Source: Lentisphaeria bacterium (lineage in GTDB: Bacteria; Verrucomicrobiota; Lentisphaeria; Victivallales; Victivallaceae). Taken from it: a stretch of DNA of 5,474 bases. Of the stretch, positions 1 through 5,355 are shown piece by piece (position 1 is the first letter of the stretch; every line of letters begins with the position of its first letter). A program made the translations under genes and the position numbers. Location: the NCBI GenBank assembly GCA_900768505.1, contig CAAGED010000033.1, positions 1 to 5,474 on the forward strand. Reading direction: 5' to 3'. Below the pieces are notes generated by a model. That model did no database searches. It saw nothing but the letters and a program-made list of their open reading frames with translations, and was not told the origin of the DNA.

Positions 1-119
1 GCAACCGACCTGCTCCTCCGGAGCTTCTTGGTCGGTCGGTTTGCTTCGGCTGCGCCAAGTCACGTTTGATTTCTGTAATCAGTCAGAATCAAATGTGCGC
101 AAAACTTCGGACACTACCA
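1..119 (-). repeat. Left copy of 119-bp terminal inverted repeat; probable insertion sequence end
   Basis: Every base from 1 to 119 is the reverse complement of 5356-5474. Base 120 (c) no longer pairs with 5355 (c), so the edge is sharp. Read inward from that edge on the minus strand, the repeat begins TGGTAGTGTCCGAAGTTTTG. The GTCCG..TTTTG-type tip recalls IS256-family terminal repeats as I remember them, which is a weak assignment. The copy holds two bulged hairpins: 65-93 (TTTGATT and AATCAAA arms, continued by CTG/CAG past one unpaired T) and 4-36 (ACCGACC with GGTCGGT, enclosing GCTCC/GGAGC). No transposase frame is recognisable, because the element body lies outside the window. The left genomic neighbour is a gene cut by this junction. 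Confidence 0.85.
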
Positions 120-269
120 CTCTTTATTCTGAAAATCCACCATATTTGTCCTGCGGAGCTTGCGTCTCGCATTCAGCGACTGGACAACTGTAAACAAGGT
201 AAAACCTTCCGGAAGATCGTTTTCAAGTTTTATCGCCAAATTAGAAACATTTTGCATTGCCTCCTGCAT
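114..269 (-). pseudogene. 5' part of a small unrecognised gene, truncated by the IS end
   Basis: A 51-codon frame runs leftward from ATG at 269-267 to TAG at 116-114. An AAAAGGTG Shine-Dalgarno element (277-284) sits 7 bases before the ATG. A promoter-like pair lies about 130 bases further upstream (400-428). The product starts MQEAMQNVSNLAIKLEND and ends in a basic patch (NARRKLRR) followed by TNMVDFQNKEW. The last tryptophan codon and the stop lie inside the repeat, so the native C-terminus is missing and the stop comes from the mobile element. No signal peptide or membrane segment is visible, and I do not recognise the family. A second in-frame ATG (257-255) follows AGGAGG too closely to be a better start. 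The composition is more protein-like than the long antisense frame over the same bases, but such a short frame could still be chance. Confidence 0.45.
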
Positions 270-399
270 TACATAACACCTTTTATCAAAACAGGTTGTA
301 AAAATTACAGTTCAACGCTACACTTCATTGTGACAACTCTTTTCGTTGTGTTGTCTTTTATTTCAGAATCAATGGCATTTCGGAGAACTTATCACACTT

Positions 400-428
400 T
401 TTATGACTTTTCCACCAAGTTATGTCAA
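400..428 (-). promoter_or_regulatory. Sigma70-type promoter for the truncated small gene
   Basis: On the minus strand TTGACA (428-423, perfect -35) is followed by exactly 17 bases and CATAAA (405-400, 4 of 6 matches to TATAAT). The predicted start near 393 would leave a leader of about 125 bases before the ATG at 269. The perfect -35 and ideal spacing argue for a real promoter. The weak -10 in AT-rich DNA keeps confidence moderate. Confidence 0.45.
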
Positions 429-538
429 GTATGATTTTACAGAAAATTCGATACACTCCCAGTCGTTTAGGCAGATTTTAGGAAGCAAAAACAACGAATA
501 CTCTTATATGATAGCTTGATGCCGAACCCCAAACTGTC

Positions 539-571
539 AAAAAAAATGTAAGTCGATCAATTTTATTGATC
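539..571 (-). terminator. AT-rich hairpin followed by a T8 tract, possible intrinsic terminator
   Basis: On the minus strand GATCAAT and ATTGATC (571-565 and 561-555) form a 7-bp stem with a 3-base loop. Eight bases later comes a run of eight T (546-539). The stem is weak and the T tract is set back, so on its own it would be a poor terminator. It lies downstream of the stronger hairpin at 603-627 and may act with it to stop transcription from the glycosidase. A competing stem, CAATTTT (558-564) with AAAATTG (572-578), overlaps it. Confidence 0.3.
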
Positions 572-602
572 AAAATTGCAATCTTTTGAGCATTATGTGT
601 AT

Positions 603-627
603 TGTTCCCGGCAGTTTGCCGGGAACA
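603..627 (-). terminator. 11-bp GC-rich hairpin downstream of the glycosidase
   Basis: TGTTCCCGGCA (603-613) pairs perfectly with TGCCGGGAACA (617-627) around a 3-base loop. It is the strongest stem seen between the genes and starts 113 bases past the glycosidase stop. Neither strand carries a T run directly after it, so it is not a textbook intrinsic terminator. It may work with the T8 tract about 60 bases further on, or protect the mRNA 3' end. Being symmetric, it could act on either strand. Confidence 0.5.
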
Positions 628-740
628 TAGATAACAAAATATAATTGCTTTGAAAGGTATATTCAGTCAGAGTCCTCTTTAACTATATATGTGGCATTTT
701 CAGCTTCATACATGTAAAAATACAACTTTCGCATCGATGG

Positions 741-2669
741 CTATTTAACCGTTACAAACAAGCAGCTGTGCGGCTGAATTTCCGCCGCCAGCCGTCCGTT
801 GACCGCCTTGACCGGCTCATCATTCCAGAAATTGACGATATTCGAACTTGGCAAATCAAATTTATTCAAGTCAAACCCCATCTCCTTGGCAGTTTCGCCC
901 CAGTTGATCATCAACAATCTATGCGCCTTGCCCACCTTCTGCAAATAATATGCCGGCTGCTCACTGGTGAAGAGATCCAGCGGCAACGCCGCTTCCCCAA
1001 ATTCGGCACTGACCGCCCGCCGCGCCAAATCCAAACCGACGGCATTCAAGCGGGGAAGATTATCGGAGAGATTCAGCGCCCCTCCGGAGGAGACCACAAT
1101 ACTCAGCAACAACTCCGCCTCGTTGCGCGTCATCTTGGCCAAAGTGAAATCCACCCCCTCTGGCATAACCTTTTCCTCCGGTTTCAAAAATACCCAGGAG
1201 GGAGTCAACCGGTTCAAATCCGGATCGTTCGAAGTCTGAATTCCCCGTGCCAAAGCAAAATCCGGGTCGTTTATCCACAACTGGCGGTTGGCCCAGAAGC
1301 GGTTGGCAACCGAGGTGGTGTTTTCCACGATACTCCCCCACAAGGCGTGAATATCGCCGCCAATACGCACGGCGTCAACATATTTATCACCGGCTTCAAA
1401 AAGATAATTGCACCCCAAAATGGTCGCCCGCCCCTGAGTAGCCTGGCGGATAGGCTCCATAATCAACGCTTGCATCTGGCTGCGGGAGATTTTGTCATTG
1501 AAGAATTTTTTGGCCCGCAATACCTGCCCCATGAAATCCAGCTTGAAATACTTATACCCCCGGTTGCTGTAAAGATCAAACAAATCGTAGAGGTATTTCC
1601 GAGTCTTAGGATTGGTGGGATCCAGCACAAAACCGTAACGGCGCATACATTCAAAGCAGAGCGTCGGCTTACCGCACTCGGCCATGGCCATCATATCGGA
1701 ATCCAGCTGCGCCATTCTGGCGTGGGGTTCCACTGCAATCGGGGCAATCCACAATCCGGGATCAAATCCCATTTCGGTAATTTTGGTCGCCAAATACTCC
1801 ATTCCGTGAGGAAACAACGAATTAGCCTCCCATTCGCCGTAGCAGTACTGCCATCCGTCATCAATAATAATGCGCTTGATATATTTGGACAACACCGGAT
1901 CCCGGGCAATAAATTCGGCATTGGACAAAACCTCATCCTCGGTAATGGTCCAGCGGTAGTAATCCCAAGTATTCCAGCCACGGGCAATCAGATGGTCAAA
2001 ATCCTTCTCCACGGTCTTGTTTTCCACGGCGTAGGCTTTCATCATATTAAAACCGTTATTGCCGTAGCAAATGGTCAAATCCTCCGCTTCCAATGCCAAA
2101 ACATTCTGGTTCATGGTATTACTTCCGGCGGAAAAACCTTTTACTTCCCCCTTCTCCACGCTACCGTTAAACGAAGTCTGCAATTTCTGCACCAGCGGGA
2201 AAGAGAGCCGGAGAAAATCATCACCGTCAGAGAGCATCAACTGCTGGAAACCAGTAAACGAGGCTTTACGCTCCGGCGTGAGGAGAATGGACTCGCAACC
2301 ACCCATGGTATCACCCTGGAGCAGGAGATGTTTTACCTGTAAATCTTCCGAGTAAAGCGCACTCAAACGCACGTCGTGAAAGAAGCTATTGGCAACGCCG
2401 GAAAAATTAATTTTCAACGCCTTACTGCCGTTAATCTCCGCCGTTTTAAAGATCAGAAGCCATTGCCCGAATTCATTTTCGCTTTTCAGTTTCAGTTCGT
2501 CAACCCCGCTCTCCACCACTTCAAAGGCACTTAAATCAACCTCCGCCTCGTTAATGACAAGCTGGGGACGGCAGTTGTTTAACTCCACCTTGCCGCCCTT
2601 GATAGAATAAACGCCGTCCGGTTGAACCATCACGGCAAACTTGCCGTCTGTCAATGTAAAAATACTCAT
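741..2669 (-). CDS. GH36-like (clan GH-D) glycosidase, probable alpha-galactosidase
   Basis: Probable retaining glycoside hydrolase that releases terminal alpha-galactose from melibiose/raffinose-type sugars or plant galactosides. The layout of the 642 aa fits GH36: an N-terminal beta-rich domain (about 1-225), a (beta/alpha)8 barrel (about 228-545) and a C-terminal beta domain (about 555-642). Barrel motifs are WNTWDYY (232-238), IDDGWQ (269-274), GLWIAP (305-310), YKYFKLDFM with predicted nucleophile D378, RIGGD with predicted acid/base D439, LWINDPD (464-470) and SGGALNLSDNL (528-538). The 61-residue gap between D378 and D439 matches the nucleophile/acid-base spacing I recall for Thermotoga maritima GalA. 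The SDDTD acid/base motif of many bacterial GH36 enzymes is absent, so it belongs with the RIGxD-type members. No signal peptide is visible, implying cytoplasmic action on imported sugars. The ATG follows AAGGAT (2684-2679) by nine bases. Stop is TAG. Fold is confident; substrate is inferred. Confidence 0.82.
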   Translation of the reverse strand: MSIFTLTDGKFAVMVQPDGVYSIKGGKVELNNCRPQLVINEAEVDLSAFEVVESGVDELKLKSENEFGQWLLIFKTAEINGSKALKINFSGVANSFFHDVRLSALYSEDLQVKHLLLQGDTMGGCESILLTPERKASFTGFQQLMLSDGDDFLRLSFPLVQKLQTSFNGSVEKGEVKGFSAGSNTMNQNVLALEAEDLTICYGNNGFNMMKAYAVENKTVEKDFDHLIARGWNTWDYYRWTITEDEVLSNAEFIARDPVLSKYIKRIIIDDGWQYCYGEWEANSLFPHGMEYLATKITEMGFDPGLWIAPIAVEPHARMAQLDSDMMAMAECGKPTLCFECMRRYGFVLDPTNPKTRKYLYDLFDLYSNRGYKYFKLDFMGQVLRAKKFFNDKISRSQMQALIMEPIRQATQGRATILGCNYLFEAGDKYVDAVRIGGDIHALWGSIVENTTSVANRFWANRQLWINDPDFALARGIQTSNDPDLNRLTPSWVFLKPEEKVMPEGVDFTLAKMTRNEAELLLSIVVSSGGALNLSDNLPRLNAVGLDLARRAVSAEFGEAALPLDLFTSEQPAYYLQKVGKAHRLLMINWGETAKEMGFDLNKFDLPSSNIVNFWNDEPVKAVNGRLAAEIQPHSCLFVTVK

Positions 2670-2776
2670 TTAATCCGCATCCTTAAAACTTATTCGGGTT
2701 AAAATTTTTTCTAATTTTGTTTATTCGGCCCCCTGCCGTTTTTAATGCGGCATCCGCCGCCAAAACTGATATAACA

Positions 2777-2818
2777 TACGTTTTTCAAAAATGAAATTGG
2801 CAATTTGTGAAAAACGTA
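2777..2818 (-). promoter_or_regulatory. Spaced inverted repeat overlapping the transcription start: operator candidate
   Basis: TACGTTTTTCA (2777-2787) and TGAAAAACGTA (2808-2818) are perfect 11-bp inverted arms with a 20-base spacer. A second palindrome, AAATTG-g-CAATTT (2794-2806), lies inside. On the minus strand the outer arm starts one base after the predicted -10 of the glycosidase promoter, so the predicted start falls in that arm. This position suits a repressor that blocks initiation, and a sugar-responsive regulator is plausible. The RNA could also fold as a 5' hairpin. No regulator gene is visible here. Confidence 0.45.
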
Positions 2819-2819
2819 C

Positions 2820-2848
2820 AATGTAGAATATAAATGCTTTTTGGTCAA
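2820..2848 (-). promoter_or_regulatory. Sigma70-type promoter for the glycosidase
   Basis: On the minus strand TTGACC (2848-2843, 5 of 6 to consensus) is followed by exactly 17 bases and TACATT (2825-2820, 4 of 6). The start would be near 2813, giving a leader of about 145 bases before the ATG at 2669. The ideal spacing and the adjoining palindrome support it. AT-rich background makes chance matches possible. Confidence 0.5.
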
Positions 2849-3002
2849 AATACACCACCTAAATGAAAAAAAGATTAAGTTTTTTTAAAGAAGCGTTTTT
2901 TGCTTTTGCATTTTATGTTATCCAATGTATTTTATGAATATTTTTCAATGGTTTATCGTCAAATGCAGATTTACTGATTTTTTTACATAATGGGATCAAT
3001 CA

Positions 3003-3731
3003 ATGCGTTGTTTTTTTTGTGATAATATTCCGGACTCCGGCCAAATCGCCCAGTTGGGGGAGATTGACCGCAAACATCTTTTTAAAACCCTTCGCGGCCG
3101 CGTCGGCGACCAAATCATTCTGCTGGACGGACGGGGAGCACAAGCCCGGGCGACAATTAACGAAAACCAGAATTTAATTGTTGCCGGCAAAATTATTTTT
3201 CCCGCCAATCCTAATGCTCCGGCACTTTTTCTGGCCATTCCAAAGCGTCAGCAAATGGACTTACTGCTAAAGCAATGCGCCGAACTGGGAGTGGGGAAAA
3301 TTTATCCATTCATCTCACAACGCACTATCGCCCGGGCGGAGGAGATTTCAGAACGCTGGCCGCTGCTGCTTCAGGAAGGGTGCAAACAGGCGCACAATCC
3401 ATTTCTGCCGCAAATCATGCCCATCAGGAAATTGGCGGATTTATTGCCGGAATTGGCAAATTTTCAGAGTTTTCTGGGCGCCGTCCGCAGCGGCATCACG
3501 CCGGATAAAATTGTTTCCGGCCACCTTCCCCCCGCTTGGGTGGTCGGCCCGGAAGGCGGTTTCACCCCCGGAGAGGAGGCGGAATTAATCTCCGGCGGGG
3601 TCACACCGCTGCGCATTGCCAGATATGTATTGCGAGTGGAGAGTGCAGTCAACGGCGGAATCACCATTCTCAACGGCGCATTTGACAACATAGGCGAAAA
3701 ATTACCGGATTCCGGCGAGGAGTGGGAATAA
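3003..3731 (+). CDS. rsmE: 16S rRNA (uracil(1498)-N(3))-methyltransferase RsmE
   Basis: Methylates N3 of U1498 in helix 44 of 16S rRNA, in the 30S decoding region, using S-adenosylmethionine. The 242 aa match the family length. The N-terminal PUA-like part (about 1-70) begins MRCFF and contains HLFKTLRGRVGDQIILLDG. The C-terminal SPOUT domain (about 75-230) has LLLKQCAELGVGKIYPFISQR (88-107 region), RWPLLLQEGCKQA and NPFLPQI, then the knot motifs GPEGGF (182-187) and LRVESAV (210-216). The last is LRTETA in most members, and E213 is kept. The start fits the usual N-terminus, although the only Shine-Dalgarno bases are GGGAT (2992-2996). Codons 3-5 contain a T8 run. It is first in a plus-strand cluster and overlaps the next gene by one base (TAATG), so translation is likely coupled. 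Confidence 0.92.
   Translation: MRCFFCDNIPDSGQIAQLGEIDRKHLFKTLRGRVGDQIILLDGRGAQARATINENQNLIVAGKIIFPANPNAPALFLAIPKRQQMDLLLKQCAELGVGKIYPFISQRTIARAEEISERWPLLLQEGCKQAHNPFLPQIMPIRKLADLLPELANFQSFLGAVRSGITPDKIVSGHLPPAWVVGPEGGFTPGEEAELISGGVTPLRIARYVLRVESAVNGGITILNGAFDNIGEKLPDSGEEWE
3717..3722 (+). promoter_or_regulatory. Ribosome binding site that sets the lipoprotein start
   Basis: GAGGAG inside the last codons of rsmE lies eight bases before ATG at 3731. This favours the ATG over the in-frame GTG at 3722, which would overlap the GAGGAG itself. The resulting TAATG overlap with the rsmE stop is typical of translational coupling. Confidence 0.75.
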
Positions 3732-4831
3732 TGCAAAAAATCAATCTGCTGAATAATATTTTGAAATTGTTTTTTTTATCCATGTCACTGCTTGTTATAA
3801 TGTTGTTTTTTTGTGGATGCGGCGACTCCAGCCAGGAACAAAACCATCCTTTGTATCTGCGTGCCGCTAAGTTCGAAGCAGAGAAAAATTATCCGGAAGC
3901 CATTGCGATGTACCGCAAATTTCTGCGTGTCTACCCGGAGTGCGCCGCGGCGCATCAGAAATTAGGTTATTTGCTCAGCGAATACGCAAACGACTACGCC
4001 AATGCCGTCTACCACTACCGCACCTGCCTGGAATTATCTCCTGGAGCTCCGGATGCCGAAACCGTAGGAAATTTTCAGCGCTTGGCCGAAGAAAAATTTT
4101 ATCAACAACTGAAACAACGCCTGAACGACTCCGGCGACCTGCAGGATTTAACACGGCAAATCGGAACGCTTAAGCAGCAGTTGACAAATTTGCAAATACA
4201 GGCAAAAAATTATCAGAATGTCATTTTGGGATACAAAAATTTTGTTCAATCCCAGCTTACAGAGATTGACCAACTGAAAAAAGACAAATCCGAACTGGTT
4301 AATTCCCAATTGGCCATGCAGGATAAATTGGGCCAAAACGAATTGGATTTGGATAAACTGCGCAGAGAGTTGAACTCCGGAAAAAGTGCCAACGCCAGCT
4401 TGCAGCAGCAGTTAGCCGAGCAAAACAATAACGTCGCCCGACTTCAGCAGCAGCTGCAGAAAATCAATACCGAGTTAGCAGGCATTCAAGCCGAGAATAT
4501 TCGCAATCGTCTCCTGCAGTCCCCCTTGGAAACCGCCGAAATTATTATGAATACTCCGCAACCTGGGTTAACCACGTCGGCAAAATCCGCGATGGAAACG
4601 CCAGAACTTACTCACCCGGTCAGACCCAATAATTTGCTGCCGACGGCGGCGGGTTCCCAGGTAATATATGTTGAAATAAAACCGAGCGACACATTGGGAG
4701 CACTCGCCGCTAAATATCTGGGCAGTGCAAGCCGGTACAATGAAATTCTGCAGGCTAACCGGGATATACTGAAATCCCCAACAGATTTGCGCCCCGGCCA
4801 ACGATTAAAAATTCGTCCCGACTCCAAGTGA
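3731..4831 (+). CDS. Envelope lipoprotein with TPR, coiled-coil and C-terminal LysM domains
   Basis: This 366-aa product probably binds peptidoglycan and scaffolds partners at the cell envelope. Residues 1-30 form a lipoprotein-type signal: K3, a hydrophobic stretch (about 10-27) and FFCGC, with C30 the likely lipidated cysteine. The -3 position is F, which is unusual for a lipobox. Two TPR-like helical pairs follow at about 40-105 (AEKNYPEAIAMYRKFLRVYPE, then NDYANAVYHYRTCLELSP). A Gln/Leu-rich coiled coil spans about 135-258, and a Pro/Thr-rich linker about 265-308. The LysM domain at about 312-363 has IKPSDTLGALAAKYLG, NEILQANRD and LRPGQRLKI. It is CpoB-like in using coiled coil plus TPR, but in the reverse order and with LysM added. 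It overlaps rsmE by one base and precedes a membrane protein by 30 bases. T8 (3770-3777) and T7 (3806-3812) runs lie in the signal region. Exact role unknown. Confidence 0.82.
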   Translation: MQKINLLNNILKLFFLSMSLLVIMLFFCGCGDSSQEQNHPLYLRAAKFEAEKNYPEAIAMYRKFLRVYPECAAAHQKLGYLLSEYANDYANAVYHYRTCLELSPGAPDAETVGNFQRLAEEKFYQQLKQRLNDSGDLQDLTRQIGTLKQQLTNLQIQAKNYQNVILGYKNFVQSQLTEIDQLKKDKSELVNSQLAMQDKLGQNELDLDKLRRELNSGKSANASLQQQLAEQNNNVARLQQQLQKINTELAGIQAENIRNRLLQSPLETAEIIMNTPQPGLTTSAKSAMETPELTHPVRPNNLLPTAAGSQVIYVEIKPSDTLGALAAKYLGSASRYNEILQANRDILKSPTDLRPGQRLKIRPDSK

Positions 4832-4861
4832 CAACTGATAAAATCGAAAGGATGAAGTGAT

Positions 4862-5221
4862 ATGAATCCATTCGCATTCACTGCATTGATTATCGTTATG
4901 TATTGCATTATTCCGTTGCTGATCGCCATTGTCAACGCCGTTACCTACATGACCATGCCGGAAGCGGAACGGGAGAAGTCATCAATTTTACTTATACAGT
5001 TGGCATGTCAGGCGTTTTTGATTGTATTATCTGGAGTTTTACTCTATTTTGAGAGTATTTTCTTGCTTTTTTTACCGCTGGCTGGTTCGTTATTAAGTGG
5101 CGGCATTGGAATATTTCAGTTTTCTGGAATATTTTACCAAAGACGCAAAATTTTTTGGGTTGGAGTGGTGTCGCTTATTTGCGCAATGCTGAATTTCGGA
5201 TTTTTTATTTTCTCCTGGTAA
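4862..5221 (+). CDS. Small multi-pass membrane protein, unknown function
   Basis: The 119 aa are strongly hydrophobic, with about four membrane segments: roughly 5-28, 42-62, 64-88 and 98-118. The loop after the first segment is charged (MPEAEREKS, 32-40), and a basic patch QRRK (93-96) precedes the last. By the positive-inside rule the 93-96 loop would be cytoplasmic, and the even number of segments would put both ends on one side. There is no signal peptide, enzyme motif or recognisable family. The start is supported by AAAGGA (4847-4852), nine bases before the ATG. An earlier ATG at 4852 hits a stop after two codons. The gene follows the LysM lipoprotein by 30 bases on the same strand, so the two are probably co-transcribed and may share an envelope role. 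A weak ATCATT/AATGAT hairpin (5256-5276) follows it. Confidence 0.7.
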   Translation: MNPFAFTALIIVMYCIIPLLIAIVNAVTYMTMPEAEREKSSILLIQLACQAFLIVLSGVLLYFESIFLLFLPLAGSLLSGGIGIFQFSGIFYQRRKIFWVGVVSLICAMLNFGFFIFSW

Positions 5222-5256
5222 TTGTTATAAATTCTTCCCTCCAATCACCGGAATAA

Positions 5257-5355
5257 TCATTTATAAATTGAATGATCCAATATAAAATCCATCCGCTCAT
5301 ATCCTGAAATAATCAGCTCCGGGTAGGCATAAAAAATTCTTACCTTAATTTCGGC
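5257..5355 (-). pseudogene. Possible 3' remnant of a gene cut by the right IS copy
   Basis: Directly inside the right repeat edge a minus-strand frame reads 32 codons and stops at TGA (5259-5257). The peptide begins AEIKVRIFYAYPELIISGYE and ends RMDFILDHSIYK, with a balanced composition that resembles a real C-terminal tail. The same frame stays open through the whole repeat, which may be chance. It would converge on the membrane protein gene with 35 bases between stops. A frame this short is weak evidence, since random AT-rich DNA can give 32 open codons fairly often. Family unknown. Confidence 0.3.

Larger units (their letters stand above)
270..740. other. Intergenic region between truncated small gene and glycosidase
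   Basis: This AT-rich stretch has no convincing full-length gene on either strand. It holds, from right to left, a 23-codon frame directly after the glycosidase stop (734-663, minus), a strong GC hairpin (603-627), an AT-rich hairpin followed by eight T on the minus strand (539-571), a promoter-like pair (400-428, minus), and a leader of about 125 bases before the truncated gene. The leader has a six-base inverted repeat GACAAC/GTTGTC (332-337 and 350-355) with a 12-base loop, too weak to call on its own. A long plus-strand frame from TTG at 66 to 434 covers part of this stretch. It looks like noise, rich in H, C, I and F, with no ribosome binding site. Confidence 0.6.
2670..3002. other. Divergent intergenic control region between glycosidase and rsmE
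   Basis: These 333 bases are very AT-rich and contain no gene. The glycosidase-facing side holds its ribosome binding site (2679-2684), a small GCGG/CCGC hairpin (2747-2757), an inverted-repeat operator candidate (2777-2818) and a promoter (2820-2848). The rsmE-facing side shows no clear promoter. The best candidates are TTGCAT (2906-2911) 16 bases before TATTTT (2928-2933), and a CATAAT -10-like hexamer (2986-2991) with no matching -35. The second would give an almost leaderless transcript. Before rsmE the only Shine-Dalgarno-like bases are GGGAT (2992-2996). Confidence 0.6.

Noticed and set aside
332..355. GACAAC/GTTGTC inverted repeat followed by TTTTA on the plus strand, as a terminator
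   Set aside because: The six-base stem with a 12-base loop is too weak, and no plus-strand gene lies upstream to terminate.
66..434. A 122-codon plus-strand open frame starting with TTG inside the IS repeat
   Set aside because: It crosses the sharp repeat edge, has no ribosome binding site, is rich in H, C, I and F, and lies opposite a more protein-like small gene.
534..540. A second minus-strand TTGACA (540-535) as a promoter
   Set aside because: The nearest -10-like hexamer (TATCAT) is about 21 bases away, too far for a normal spacer.
768..2342. A 524-codon open frame on the plus strand
   Set aside because: It is fully antisense to the GH36 gene, whose catalytic motifs are clear; codon bias of the real gene keeps the opposite frame open.
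3722..3730. GTG start for the lipoprotein gene
   Set aside because: The GAGGAG binding site overlaps this codon, while it is ideally spaced for ATG 3731.
5256..5276. ATCATT/AATGAT hairpin as terminator of the plus-strand cluster
   Set aside because: Six AT-rich pairs with a nine-base loop and no following T run; too weak to call.
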